11,446 nucleotides of DNA from an uncultured Prevotella sp. Its GTDB lineage: Bacteria > Bacteroidota > Bacteroidia > Bacteroidales > Bacteroidaceae. Below are positions 1 to 7,439 of this stretch, in pieces. The stretch lies in assembly GCA_927910885.1 (NCBI GenBank), contig CAKMOD010000027.1, positions 1 to 11,446 on the forward strand, written 5' to 3'. Under the pieces are notes generated by a model, which was not told where the DNA came from, searched no databases, and saw nothing but the letters and a program-made list of their open reading frames with translations. Position 1 is the first letter of the stretch. Every line of letters starts with the position of its first letter. A program made the position numbers and the translations under genes.

Positions 1-7
1 CATCTAT

Positions 8-123
8 GTGCTTAATCCTTGTTCGTAATGGAAGATACTCTCAGAGGTCAGAGCATGTAAGAAATCCGAAGTAATAACAATCTATTGTCTTAATCCTTGT
101 TCTAATGGAAGATACTCTCAGAG
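8..123 (-). CRISPR. Degenerate CRISPR-like array, two repeats, running off the left edge
   Basis: A 37 bp repeat at 87-123 (GTCTTAATCC at its left, TACTCTCAGAG at its right) recurs at 8-46 with two extra G bases, giving 39 bp. The 40 bp between them (47-86) is unrelated except for short similar flanks. The 79 bp period suits a CRISPR array with long repeats. Read leftward, the repeat ends in ATTAAGAC, which resembles the 8-base 5' handle (ATTGAAAC type) common in type I and III crRNAs. A promoter at 228-259 also points leftward, so I infer crRNA transcription on the minus strand with the leader on the right. No cas gene is in the window, and only two repeats are visible. The matching bases just outside the repeats (TCTAT on the left, TCAGAG on the right) also allow a simple decayed tandem duplication. 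Confidence 0.55.
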
Positions 124-299
124 TCAGAGAGCAAAACCTAAGAATCCTTGAGTTCAGAGGTTTTGATAATAGTAAGACCTATAAAATCGGCTTTTGTTAA
201 CAGAAATTAACTGCTTTAAAAGCGAGTGCAAAGGTAGTAATTTTTAAGCAAAATGTCAAGGAACGCAGGGTTAAATCTTATTAAGCAAAGACTACTTTT
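124..299 (-). other. Leader-like AT-rich non-coding stretch beside the CRISPR-like array
   Basis: No gene is visible between the array and the end of nrdG. The stretch is AT-rich and holds an inverted repeat with 8 bp arms, CAAAACCT at 132-139 and AGGTTTTG at 158-165. Inside that hairpin, bases about 138-162, read leftward, contain CTCTGA followed by CAAGGATT. These match the two ends of the CRISPR repeat with its middle missing, so this may be a third, decayed repeat. Its place between the last repeat and a leftward promoter is what a CRISPR leader would occupy; that role is inferred. Confidence 0.4.
228..259 (-). promoter_or_regulatory. Bacteroidota-type promoter reading toward the CRISPR-like array
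   Basis: On the minus strand, TACCTTTGC at 228-236 fits the -7 consensus TAnnTTTG perfectly. A TTG at 257-259 lies 20 bases upstream, the usual distance for the -33 element. Transcription would start near 222 and run left through the leader-like stretch into the repeats. It is the only promoter in the window for which I see both elements at canonical spacing. Confidence 0.6.
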
Positions 300-785
300 T
301 TATAAGTTCTTGTCTTCATTGGCTTTCCAAAAGCGGAAGGTGATATCCTCAAAGCTGCCATCAGTACAGCGGCGGTACATCCGCTGATTGGTACGAGGAG
401 AGTCGAGGGCACCGAGATGGCAGAGATAAGGTCCCACTTTGATATAATCAAAATGCTGTTGGTCGATGAGCGGAGAGATTGCTGTGCGCCCAGTGTACCA
501 ACCTATCTTAAAACCTGCGTGATGACAACGGACGTGCTCAGCGAGTCGGTTGACTTCAGCAGGGTCAGCATCGCCCCCCATAAATCCCACACAAGTAATG
601 GTGTCTTCCGTCTCACGAATCAGTGCAGATAATGCTTCAGCCGTCAACTCCTCTCCCCTATTCGCCCACAAGAACTGACTATGGCAGCCCGGACAGCGAC
701 ACGGACATCCCGAGATATTGATGGCAAGCGTCACCTCATCGGGGAACTCCTGAAAGACGATATCTGTATTGATATAACGAAGCAT
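300..785 (-). CDS. nrdG: Anaerobic ribonucleoside-triphosphate reductase activating protein (radical SAM)
   Basis: This enzyme uses a 4Fe-4S cluster and S-adenosylmethionine to make the glycyl radical on NrdD, enabling deoxynucleotide synthesis without oxygen. From the chosen start the protein is 161 residues, normal for NrdG. The radical SAM cysteines form CPCRCPGC (C27, C31, C34, spacing Cx3Cx2C). A GGDA segment at 70-73 fits the SAM-binding GGE/GGD position, and YIKVGPY followed by NQRMY near the C-terminus is typical of NrdG. An ATG at 813-815 would add ten residues (MFFRRNNHTA) that do not look like the family; the start at 785 gives the usual MLRY...FQEFPDE beginning. The usual partner nrdD is not adjacent: upstream is 1.2 kb of repeats and downstream is the CRISPR-like array. 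Confidence 0.9.
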   Translation of the reverse strand: MLRYINTDIVFQEFPDEVTLAINISGCPCRCPGCHSQFLWANRGEELTAEALSALIRETEDTITCVGFMGGDADPAEVNRLAEHVRCHHAGFKIGWYTGRTAISPLIDQQHFDYIKVGPYLCHLGALDSPRTNQRMYRRCTDGSFEDITFRFWKANEDKNL

Positions 786-887
786 CGCTGTATGATTATT
801 TCTTCTGAAAAACATTCACGTTCAAGGAGCTATTATCGCCAGCCTTATGCGGTGACTACTCCTTTCTAACGTGCTATTTTCTAAGCT

Positions 888-896
888 ACAAAGATA
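888..896 (-). promoter_or_regulatory. Probable -7 box upstream of nrdG
   Basis: TATCTTTGT on the minus strand fits TAnnTTTG. A TTTG at 913-916 lies only 16 bases upstream, shorter than the usual 19-21, so the -33 part is doubtful. Transcription would begin near 881, leaving about 95 bases of leader before the ATG at 785. Confidence 0.4.
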
Positions 897-940
897 TAAA
901 GAAAGTATTAAACAAAGCAGACTTTATACGAAAATCTTAA

Positions 941-1009
941 AACTTTGAGGTTTGAAATTTGAACTTTGAACTATTTCCTTTGAACTTTGAGGTTTGAAAT
1001 TTGAACTTT
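941..1009. repeat. Two identical 27 bp TTTGAA-rich direct repeats
   Basis: The 27 bases at 941-967 recur exactly at 983-1009, a 42 bp period. Both are built from short words such as AACTTTGA and AAATTTGAA. A related stretch lies at about 1354-1369. The 65-codon reading frame across these repeats (1134 to 937, minus) merely translates the repetition and is not a credible gene. Confidence 0.8.
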
Positions 1010-1087
1010 ATGATTAGACTTTTGAGCGTTAGTAGGTAATCATAATTATGATGTACTAATGAGAACTCTGTCCTAATAATTATAAAG

Positions 1088-1193
1088 TTTTCTCTCACAG
1101 AATTCACAGATGAACAGAAGCAGCAGAAAAACAAAGACTATTTTCTCTCTCACAGAGTACACAGATGAACAGATGCAGCAGAAGCACAGAGAC
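1088..1193. repeat. Imperfect 53 bp internal direct duplication in the first repeat copy
   Basis: The segment beginning TTTTCTCTCACAGA at 1088 and containing CACAGATGAACAGA is repeated from 1141 as TTTTCTCTCTCACAGA. This explains why the core offset between the two large copies is 363 bp and the element offset only 308 bp. The second half supplies the left arm of the palindromic element at 1145-1337. Confidence 0.7.
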
Positions 1194-1337
1194 CTAAAGG
1201 TCATTCGAAGACACAGACACGATGGATATACATTTGCAAAGCTGCTCGGTGCATTCCAAGACCTTTAGGTCTCTGAGCCTTTTACTCAGCAAAAAGAAAT
1301 CTGTTCTTTCTCTTTATCTGTGTATTCTGTGAGAGAA
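1145..1337. repeat. 193 bp palindromic (MITE-like) element, copy 1
   Basis: The ends form 25 bp inverted repeats, 1145-1169 and 1313-1337, with about 22 of 25 bases pairing (TCTCTCACAGA against TCTGTGAGAGA). A second, perfect 16 bp inverted repeat is nested inside: CAGAGACCTAAAGGTC at 1187-1202 and its complement at 1260-1275. A 57-base loop separates the inner arms. It has no reading frame of note and no clear target-site duplication. It could be a non-autonomous mobile element or a structured RNA or DNA element. Confidence 0.7.
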
Positions 1338-1452
1338 TGAAAACATAAAATAAAGTTTGAACTTTGAACATTATAACTTGACTTTTGAGTGTTAGTAGGT
1401 AGTCATAATTATGACATACTAATGAGAACTCTATCCGAACAATTATAAAGTT

Positions 1453-1645
1453 TTCTCTCACAGATATCACAGATAAACAGATGCGATGCCTACACAGAGA
1501 CCTAAAGGTCATTCGAAGACACAGACACGATGGATATACATTTGCAAAGCTGCTCGGTGCATTCCAAGACCTTTAGGTCTCTGAGCTTTTTACTCAGCAA
1601 AAAGAAATCTGTTCTTTCTCTTTATCTGTGTATTCTGTGAGAGAA
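1453..1645. repeat. 193 bp palindromic (MITE-like) element, copy 2
   Basis: Same length and architecture as the copy at 1145. The outer arms are 1453-1477 and 1621-1645 (22 of 25 bases pair); the perfect inner 16 bp arms are 1495-1510 and 1568-1583. The 57-base loop (1511-1567) is identical between the two copies, while the left outer arm and the bases beside it differ. Confidence 0.7.
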
Positions 1646-1702
1646 TGAAAACACAAAATAAAATAGAAAAAGACTGAGGGGAAGAAGGCTTCAATTTGTA
1701 AT

Positions 1703-1848
1703 TTGTAATAAAAAAGTCACCACTCATAAATCAATAGATGCTCTTTTAGCTTCTAATTAACGCCCAATTAGCTTGCAAAAGATGCCCTTTAAGACGCTTA
1801 CTAACGCCCTTTTGAACGTCTTATTAAGCACCTTTAGAAAACAACCTC
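1703..1848. repeat. 22 bp-phased repeat array, copy 1 (downstream of susD)
   Basis: Five related units begin at 1739, 1761, 1783, 1805 and 1827, each exactly 22 bp after the last. Unit heads read TGCTCTTTTAG, CGCCCAATTAG, TGCCCTTTAAG, CGCCCTTTTGA and AGCACCTTTAG. A weaker preceding unit may start at 1717. The whole block, with its AATAAAAAAGTCAC lead-in, is repeated in the same orientation at 7141-7286. The remaining bases to the palindrome at 1973 show nothing I can name. Confidence 0.75.
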
Positions 1849-1972
1849 ATACTACTTTATAACAAGAGAGTTACAAAGGCAATAAAATTAGCGTTTTTAG
1901 GCACTTGATAAGCTGATTTCGTCACTCATAATGTAAAGGAAATTCAGAAACACAAGGCGTAACAAAAATAAG

Positions 1973-2008
1973 ATTAAGGCTTAGTTAGGATCCTAACTAA
2001 GCCTTAAT
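1973..2008 (-). terminator. Perfect 36 bp palindrome, probable terminator of susCD
   Basis: The arms ATTAAGGCTTAGTTAGGA (1973-1990) and its exact complement (1991-2008) form an 18 bp perfect inverted repeat with no spacer, centred on GGATCC. On the minus strand it lies 38 bases beyond the susD stop and is followed by CTTATTTTTGTT, a modest T-run, as expected of an intrinsic terminator. Confidence 0.75.
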
Positions 2009-2046
2009 TGTAGCATTATGAAAATACTTTTAGAGAGATAAAAGCA

Positions 2047-3801
2047 TTAGTTACTTCTTGGGTTTTGCTCCAAATTACCCTTATAGGCATTGATAGCCGA
2101 CTGTGGTATGAAGTAAATCACACGATAATCAGTTGCTGGGATGTCAACCATTGGCTGATGTGGACCAGGGAAACGACGTGTAAGGGTGTCGCCATTGCGG
2201 AACACATCGTAGCTACGCTCTGCCTCAAACGCCAACTCTAACTGGCGTTCCTTATCCACCAAAGTCTTTGCTGTGGCAGCAGTAAACTGAGCACTCGTAT
2301 AGCTTCCACCCACGATCGCACGCTCACGAATCGTGTTCACGTCAGCCATTGCATTAGCAATATTACCCAACTTCACATTTGCCTCAGCACGATTGAGATA
2401 CATTTCGTCAAGACGAGAGATGATAGGCGAATACAACTGATTCTCCTTACCACCCTGACGAGAGCACTTCACCACATAGAACATAGGATAAACGCGGTTG
2501 AGCTTCATCTGATAATCAAGCACACCGCGATAGGTATGTCCCTGATAATTAATCGAGTAAAGACGCTGTGCAGGATCGATTGGTGTGAGAACAAGTGGAG
2601 TAGTGTGTCCCGTTCCAGTGGTATCGCAAGTCAAACTATTGTCTGGGTGACGAGTATAGCGCAACTGCACGTAGTTGAAATTCACCTGATTACCACTTGC
2701 ATCATAGACATTCTTGATGAAACGGAAGACAGGGACGTACTTGTCTGTCTTGTCTTTTACATACTGTGGCTCAATGAATTGCGCACGAATATCGGTGTAC
2801 TTCTTATTAAACCAGTCGTTCTGACCCGTCTCATTAAGCAAGTCAAGATACTTACCAGACGCATACATTTCGCCCCAACCCATACCGCCGATATTTGAAT
2901 ACATACCGCCAATGGTGTAATAATAGTCCCAACCGGGGAACTCAGAGTCTACCCTTTTCACTACGAAGATGTTTTCTGGATTGTTTTCTGGCTCAAGGGT
3001 GTTGCTAACACCATAGTCCTTACGGCTCAACAGACTAAACTTACCAGAGTCGATTACCTTTGTTGCATACTCAACACTCTTCTGCGCGTAGGCAGTGTTA
3101 GGCGTTTCATAAGTTCCACTCATATAGAGATAGATTCTACTCAACATAGCCCAAGCAGCCTCTTTAGAAGCAAAGATACAACGTTCTTCGCTGTGCAGGT
3201 CTTCTGTCATCAGCGAAGCCGCCTTCTCTAAGTCCTTAATCGCCTGTTCGTAGGTTTCCTTTACGGTTGAACGATTCGGCAACACAGTGTTTACTGGGTC
3301 GTCAGGTGTACCGTTAACGATAGGCATACCGAGGTTTGTATCAGGGTTTTGCGCGTATGGTCTACCGTATGCACGACAGAGATAGAAGTAAATCATGCCA
3401 CGCAGATAGTAGCATTCTCCCAACTGTGTATCGGTAATCGTACTCTTACCTTCAGGAATATCCTTGATGATATTAGATGCCTGCGCAACTACTTTATAGC
3501 TATAATCCCAGAAGTTCTGCAATCGGTAGTTATTAGGAGTGCGCGAATAAGAGATAAACTCATAGAAAGCATCGGTGGAAGTACCACGAATCATGATATT
3601 ATCTCCAGCATATTCGCCACAGCGATACATAGGGTCCGACCACGTTTTCAGGAATCCATAGCATCCATTCAGTAGCGATGGAAAACTCTCATCAATATTT
3701 TTAGTCATGGTATCATCATCCATCATGTATTCAGGATGACGCTCTACGCTACACGATACCATTGCAATAGCTGCTAAGAGCAGCACATATACTTTTTTCA
3801 T
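2047..3801 (-). CDS. susD: RagB/SusD-family outer-membrane nutrient-binding lipoprotein
   Basis: This is the surface lipoprotein that sits as a lid on a SusC-type TonB-dependent channel and captures its substrate, usually a glycan or peptide. The 584 residues suit the family. The N-terminus MKKVYVLLLAAIAMVSC is a lipoprotein signal with the lipidated cysteine at 17. The SusD pattern is clear: CYYLRGMIYFYLCRAYG in the helical (TPR-like) half, RLDEMYLNRAEANVKLG and ERQLELAFEAERSYDVFRNG in the C-terminal half, ending YFIPQSAINAYKGNLEQNP. It starts 16 bases after the susC stop and is clearly cotranscribed. No glycosidase, protease, anti-sigma factor or hybrid two-component gene is nearby, so the ligand cannot be guessed. 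The gene appears intact. Confidence 0.93.
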   Translation of the reverse strand: MKKVYVLLLAAIAMVSCSVERHPEYMMDDDTMTKNIDESFPSLLNGCYGFLKTWSDPMYRCGEYAGDNIMIRGTSTDAFYEFISYSRTPNNYRLQNFWDYSYKVVAQASNIIKDIPEGKSTITDTQLGECYYLRGMIYFYLCRAYGRPYAQNPDTNLGMPIVNGTPDDPVNTVLPNRSTVKETYEQAIKDLEKAASLMTEDLHSEERCIFASKEAAWAMLSRIYLYMSGTYETPNTAYAQKSVEYATKVIDSGKFSLLSRKDYGVSNTLEPENNPENIFVVKRVDSEFPGWDYYYTIGGMYSNIGGMGWGEMYASGKYLDLLNETGQNDWFNKKYTDIRAQFIEPQYVKDKTDKYVPVFRFIKNVYDASGNQVNFNYVQLRYTRHPDNSLTCDTTGTGHTTPLVLTPIDPAQRLYSINYQGHTYRGVLDYQMKLNRVYPMFYVVKCSRQGGKENQLYSPIISRLDEMYLNRAEANVKLGNIANAMADVNTIRERAIVGGSYTSAQFTAATAKTLVDKERQLELAFEAERSYDVFRNGDTLTRRFPGPHQPMVDIPATDYRVIYFIPQSAINAYKGNLEQNPRSN

Positions 3802-3817
3802 AGGGCAGATTCTTTAT

Positions 3818-6800
3818 TTAGAATGTAACGTTAACGCCGAGCATAAACTTGCGAACAGAAGGATAAACGCCAGCGCCTGTTGAGATTGAAAGAGCTGTTG
3901 AGCGTTCGCCAGAAGCATTGCGACCACCATCGGCAGCAGGCAATTCTGGGTCAACACCAGAGTAATCGGTGATGCAGAAGAGGTTTTCACCACTGATATA
4001 AACGCGCAATGCCTTTACGATATCACTCTTAAGGTTGAAGTTGTAACCCAAAGTAATTGAGCGAAGCTTCAAGAAGTCAGAGCTCTCTAAGTAGCGAGTT
4101 GACGCCTTATTAGAGTTAGATGGGTTGTTATAAGCAGCAACTGGGTGTGTTGCTACGTCTCCCTTCTGTGCCCATCTCTTCCAACCTTTCTGCAAACTGA
4201 ACTGGTTACGATCGGATAAGCACCATCAGAGTCATACTCCTGTCGTGAGTAGTTATAGATGTAAGCACCCAATGAATAGCCAAAGACAGCATTAAAGTCG
4301 AAGTTCTTGTATGTTAAGGTCGTTGAGAAACTACCGAATACGGTTGGCGTAGCGTGTTTGTCAAGTGCTATTTGGTCAGCCTTAGCATAGTTGTTAGTAA
4401 TAACACGATTGCCATTCGCATCAGTTGTGTACCATTGTGGCGCACCATTATCTGGGTCAACACCTGCCCATTCACGCAAGTAATAAGTATCTGCGCTCAG
4501 ACCCGGACGTAACAACGTGTTGGTTGAACCAGCAATACCATCACCTTCGATAATCTGGTCTCTACCGCTATACAGCTTCTTAATCTTATTAGAGTTGGTA
4601 GAGAGGTTGGCATCAACTGTCCAAGTGAGGTCCTTGCTCTTGATGATATCAGCCGAAAGAGTAGTTTCAAAACCAGTGTTGGTAAGCTCACCAATGTTCT
4701 GCCAGATGCTTGTCACACCGATAACACCAGATATAGGCACTGCAAAGAGCAAGTTGCTTGTACGCTTGCTATAGAAGTCGAAGGTCATACGTAGGCGTTT
4801 AAACATATTCAGGTCGATACCTACACCAGTGGTATAGCTCTTCTCCCAAGTCAGTTTCTTATTGGCAAGCTGAGTGATGACAGCACCAGGAACCTCATTA
4901 TAGCTTGCACGTAAGCTGTAAAGTCCGTATTGAGGATAGAGGCTGTTAGGGCGACTACCTACTGAACCAAACGATGCACGCACCTTCAAATAATCAATGC
5001 AAGGTACCTTAAACCACTTCTCAGCCGTAGCAACCCAGCCACCACTGACAGAGAAGAAGGTTCCGTATGCAGCATCAGAACCAAAGTTACTTGCACCATC
5101 GGTTCTCAGTGAGAGTTGCAACAAGTACTTATTAGCATAATCAGCATTGAGGTTTGCGAAGAAAGACTGCACAGCCCACTCATATTTATTACCTCCAACA
5201 GATTCAGGTGTAGAGGTGATATCAAGTTGAGCAAAGCCCGGTACTAAGCCTGTTCCATCGCTGCTATGATAACGATATTCACCATCATTAAACTCATAAC
5301 CAAGCATTAAGAAGCCGTGATAATCACCAAAACTGCGAGTAGCTTTCAGCAATTGGTTGGTATAACGACGTGTGTTCGTACTCGTGCTTTCACTCACACG
5401 CCCCTTACCCTCTGCTCCTGATGTACGAGGATCAGCATAACTCTTATCGAGGTGGGTACTCCAACGATAGCTATTCACAGAAGAGAACGTAAGCCAATCA
5501 GTGAGATAGATGTCAAAATCGAAGTTGCCATTAAAAGCATAAGAATCGTACTTGCTCCAATTATACTGCAATTCGTAAAGGTAATTAGTAGAGTTGCTAT
5601 TCACCCATGACGATGATCTATTGCCAACAATCTTGCCCTCTTCATCGTAAGGGCTATCCCATGGCAGCATAGAATACATAGAATAAGTAGAGCGTTGGCG
5701 GTCGTCAATCACTCCCTTGCTACCATTAAAGGATGGACGGATAGCTATCCAAGAATAAGGTTTGAAGTTCAGCTTCATCATCGTGTTGTATCGAGTGAAG
5801 TCGTATCCACGTACAGCACCATCCTCCTTATAGACACCACCAGTAAAAACAGCACTCAGTTTCTCGCCACCACTGTTAATAGTAAGGTCATAGTTCTGCA
5901 CGTTTCCCGTGTGTGTAGCTAACTTCCACCAATCGAAATTACTATCACGTAGCTTATCATTCCAACGTGGGAAAGCAATCTCTGCAACATTAGTAAACGA
6001 CTTATAATAGTCGTATAGCTCGGCACCATCCATCATCTTCACATTACCATTGTTCAGAGTTGAAACGCCCATCTTGGTAGAGAAGGTAATAGAAGTCTTA
6101 CCAGACTTTGCCCCCTTAGTTGTCACAACGATAACACCATTGGCACCCTGCGAACCATAGATAGCTGTTGAGGCAGCATCTTTGAGTACTGTAAGTGTCT
6201 CAATGTCGTTAGGATTAATGTCACCTGGGTCTTTACCAACGATTACTCCATCGATAACCCACAGCGGAGCAGTGCTACCGTTGATAGTAGACTTACCACG
6301 AACGATAATGGCACCGAACGAACCTGGCTTACCAGAACCCGGCATAACGTTCATTCCCGGCACCTTACCCGTCAACATATTGGTGACGTTTGCAGTCGTA
6401 ATATTAGTAAGTTCCTTACTATCAATACTCTGCATAGAACCCGTCAGGCTGTTACGTTTCTGCGTGCTATAACCTACCACGACCATTTCATTAAGCATTG
6501 TAGATGAAGAAACCATGCTTACGGTCATGTTGTTTTCAGCTCGCACCGTCGTTTTCTCATAGCCTAAGGACGTAATCACCAGCTCGTCACCAGCCTTTGC
6601 GTCGATAGAGAACTCACCATCAATGTTGGTAAGTGCGATTTTCTTCGTCCCCTTCACGGTGATACTGGCACTGATAACCGGCTCGCCCGTACGTGAATCG
6701 ATAACTTTTCCTTTGATAACAGAGGCCTGCGCCTGTATGGTTACTGTCTGGGTGGCGTATGCCTTATGCGCAGTATAAGGGCAGCACACAAGGGGCACTA

Positions 6801-6846
6801 CCAACAGCAGCGACCTTCCAAGGTTAGTTTTTCTCATAGCTTTCAT
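3818..6846 (-). pseudogene. susC: SusC/RagA-family TonB-linked outer-membrane receptor, frameshifted
   Basis: The gene encodes a TonB-dependent outer-membrane channel that imports the ligand bound by SusD. Frame 1 (6846 to 4153) gives 897 residues: a signal peptide to about 31, a carboxypeptidase-regulatory-like domain at about 44-105 (GKVIDSRTGEPV...GEFSI), a TonB-box-like region with MVVVGYSTQKR at 121-131, and a plug with PLWVIDGV. The frame leaves the family at residue 878 (GAYP) and continues with junk. The true continuation (DRNQFSLQKGWKRWAQKGDVATHP...SGENLFCITDYSGVDPE...VNVTF) is in the next frame to 3818. Restoring one base between 4213 and 4214 gives a 1009-residue protein of normal SusC length. 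No slippery sequence is seen. Losing the last strands should prevent barrel assembly if real; a sequencing error is equally possible. ATG at 6837 is an alternative start. Confidence 0.88.
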
Positions 6847-6929
6847 GCTTTAAAAGGTTTTTATATAATATTGCGTTTAGGTCTTTTGATTGCAGAGATG
6901 CGCTTATAATATTGATTGTTTAGATAAAT

Positions 6930-6938
6930 GCAAATATA
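6930..6938 (-). promoter_or_regulatory. Probable -7 box of the susCD operon
   Basis: TATATTTGC on the minus strand is a perfect TAnnTTTG match, 84 bases before the susC ATG; a start near 6923 would leave about 77 bases of leader. I find no TTTG at the usual -33 distance. The reading frames across 6904-7159 are unlike proteins and overlap this promoter. Confidence 0.5.
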
Positions 6939-7140
6939 AATTATTTTTTTTAAACCTCATGCGTTTCATATTCTTTAACATATATCTCCCATGACTTTTT
7001 TCTTCTTCTTGTATCTGCGACACATAATAGTGCATATTTTGTAGTGTGTACCTTATATAAAAAGCGGCACGAAAAGAATAGGTTGCTTCTGAAAACAAAT
7101 GCGAAGCAACACATTGATAAGAAGGATAGCATCTGATTAG

Positions 7141-7286
7141 TTGTAATAAAAAAAGTCACTATCCCAAAATCAATAGATGCTTAATTAGCTTCGAAAAGAC
7201 GCCCAATTGCCTTGCAAAAGATGCCCTTTAAGACCCTTACTAACGCCCTTTTGAAGTCTAAGTAAGCACCTTTTGAAATGCGGTTT
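7141..7286. repeat. 22 bp-phased repeat array, copy 2 (upstream of susC)
   Basis: This is a direct-orientation copy of the block at 1703-1848. Unit heads lie at 7178, 7200, 7222, 7244 and 7265, so the spacing is 22 bp three times and then 21 after a one-base loss. The heads read TGCTTAATTAG, CGCCCAATTGC, TGCCCTTTAAG, CGCCCTTTTGA and AGCACCTTTTG. The two blocks share long identical runs such as TTGCAAAAGATGCCCTTTAA. Between 6939 and 7140 I see nothing identifiable. Confidence 0.75.
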
Positions 7287-7332
7287 TGTAACAATTTGAT
7301 TATCTGCTGGTTACAACACCCTTCTTTTAGAT

Positions 7333-7364
7333 GCTTTTTTAGGTAAAAAAGGGGCTAAAAGAGC
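7333..7364. other. Hairpin built from a repeat unit and its inverse
   Basis: GCTTTTTTAG (7333-7342) can pair with CTAAAAGAGC (7355-7364) in a 10 bp stem with one G-T pair and a 12-base loop. The right arm read backward (GCTCTTTTAG) matches the unit head at 1740. It lies about 75 bases beyond the end of the 7440-8000 gene on the minus strand and could serve as its terminator, though no T-run follows. Confidence 0.4.
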
Positions 7365-7439
7365 GTAATAATTGTAAGGATTTTTCTAATATCCTACTGC
7401 TTAACAACTGAAGAATAGAGGATATAAGAAACGCAAAAA

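Larger units (their letters stand above)
1013..1662. repeat. Tandem duplication of an intergenic repeat unit
   Basis: Two adjacent copies lie at about 1013-1354 and 1376-1662. Each has a core (GTTAGTAGGT at 1028 and 1391, a CATAATTATG palindrome, then AATGAGAACTCT) followed by a 193 bp palindromic element. The stretch 1185-1354 matches 1493-1662 with about two differences in 170 bases, while the cores are more diverged. The first copy is longer by an internal duplication at 1088-1193. A decayed third copy lies at 8219-8360. No protein is plausibly encoded. Confidence 0.85.

Noticed and set aside
1..299. A tRNA or riboswitch in the left spacer
   Set aside because: I found no cloverleaf or known aptamer pattern; the repeats and the promoter explain what structure is visible.
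417..869. Plus-strand reading frames opposite nrdG
   Set aside because: They are antisense shadows of nrdG with no recognisable protein features; the radical SAM motif is on the minus strand.
937..1512. Small minus-strand reading frames of 65 and 76 codons with similar sequences (REN-FII-R-EFSLV-HNYDYLLTLKS)
   Set aside because: Their likeness comes from translating the tandem DNA repeat; they are dominated by repeat words, lack domains, and cross the palindromic elements.
1145..1645. The palindromic elements as insertion sequences with target-site duplications
   Set aside because: No transposase is encoded and I could not find matching short direct repeats at either end, so only a MITE-like label is justified.
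4213..4215. Programmed ribosomal frameshifting in susC
   Set aside because: No slippery heptamer, no clear downstream pseudoknot, and SusC proteins are not known to use frameshifting. A lost base is simpler.
6904..7159. Two overlapping minus-strand reading frames of 64 and 69 codons upstream of susC
   Set aside because: Both overlap the susC -7 box and AT-rich spacer, have low-complexity content rich in F, K and R, and no coherent domain.
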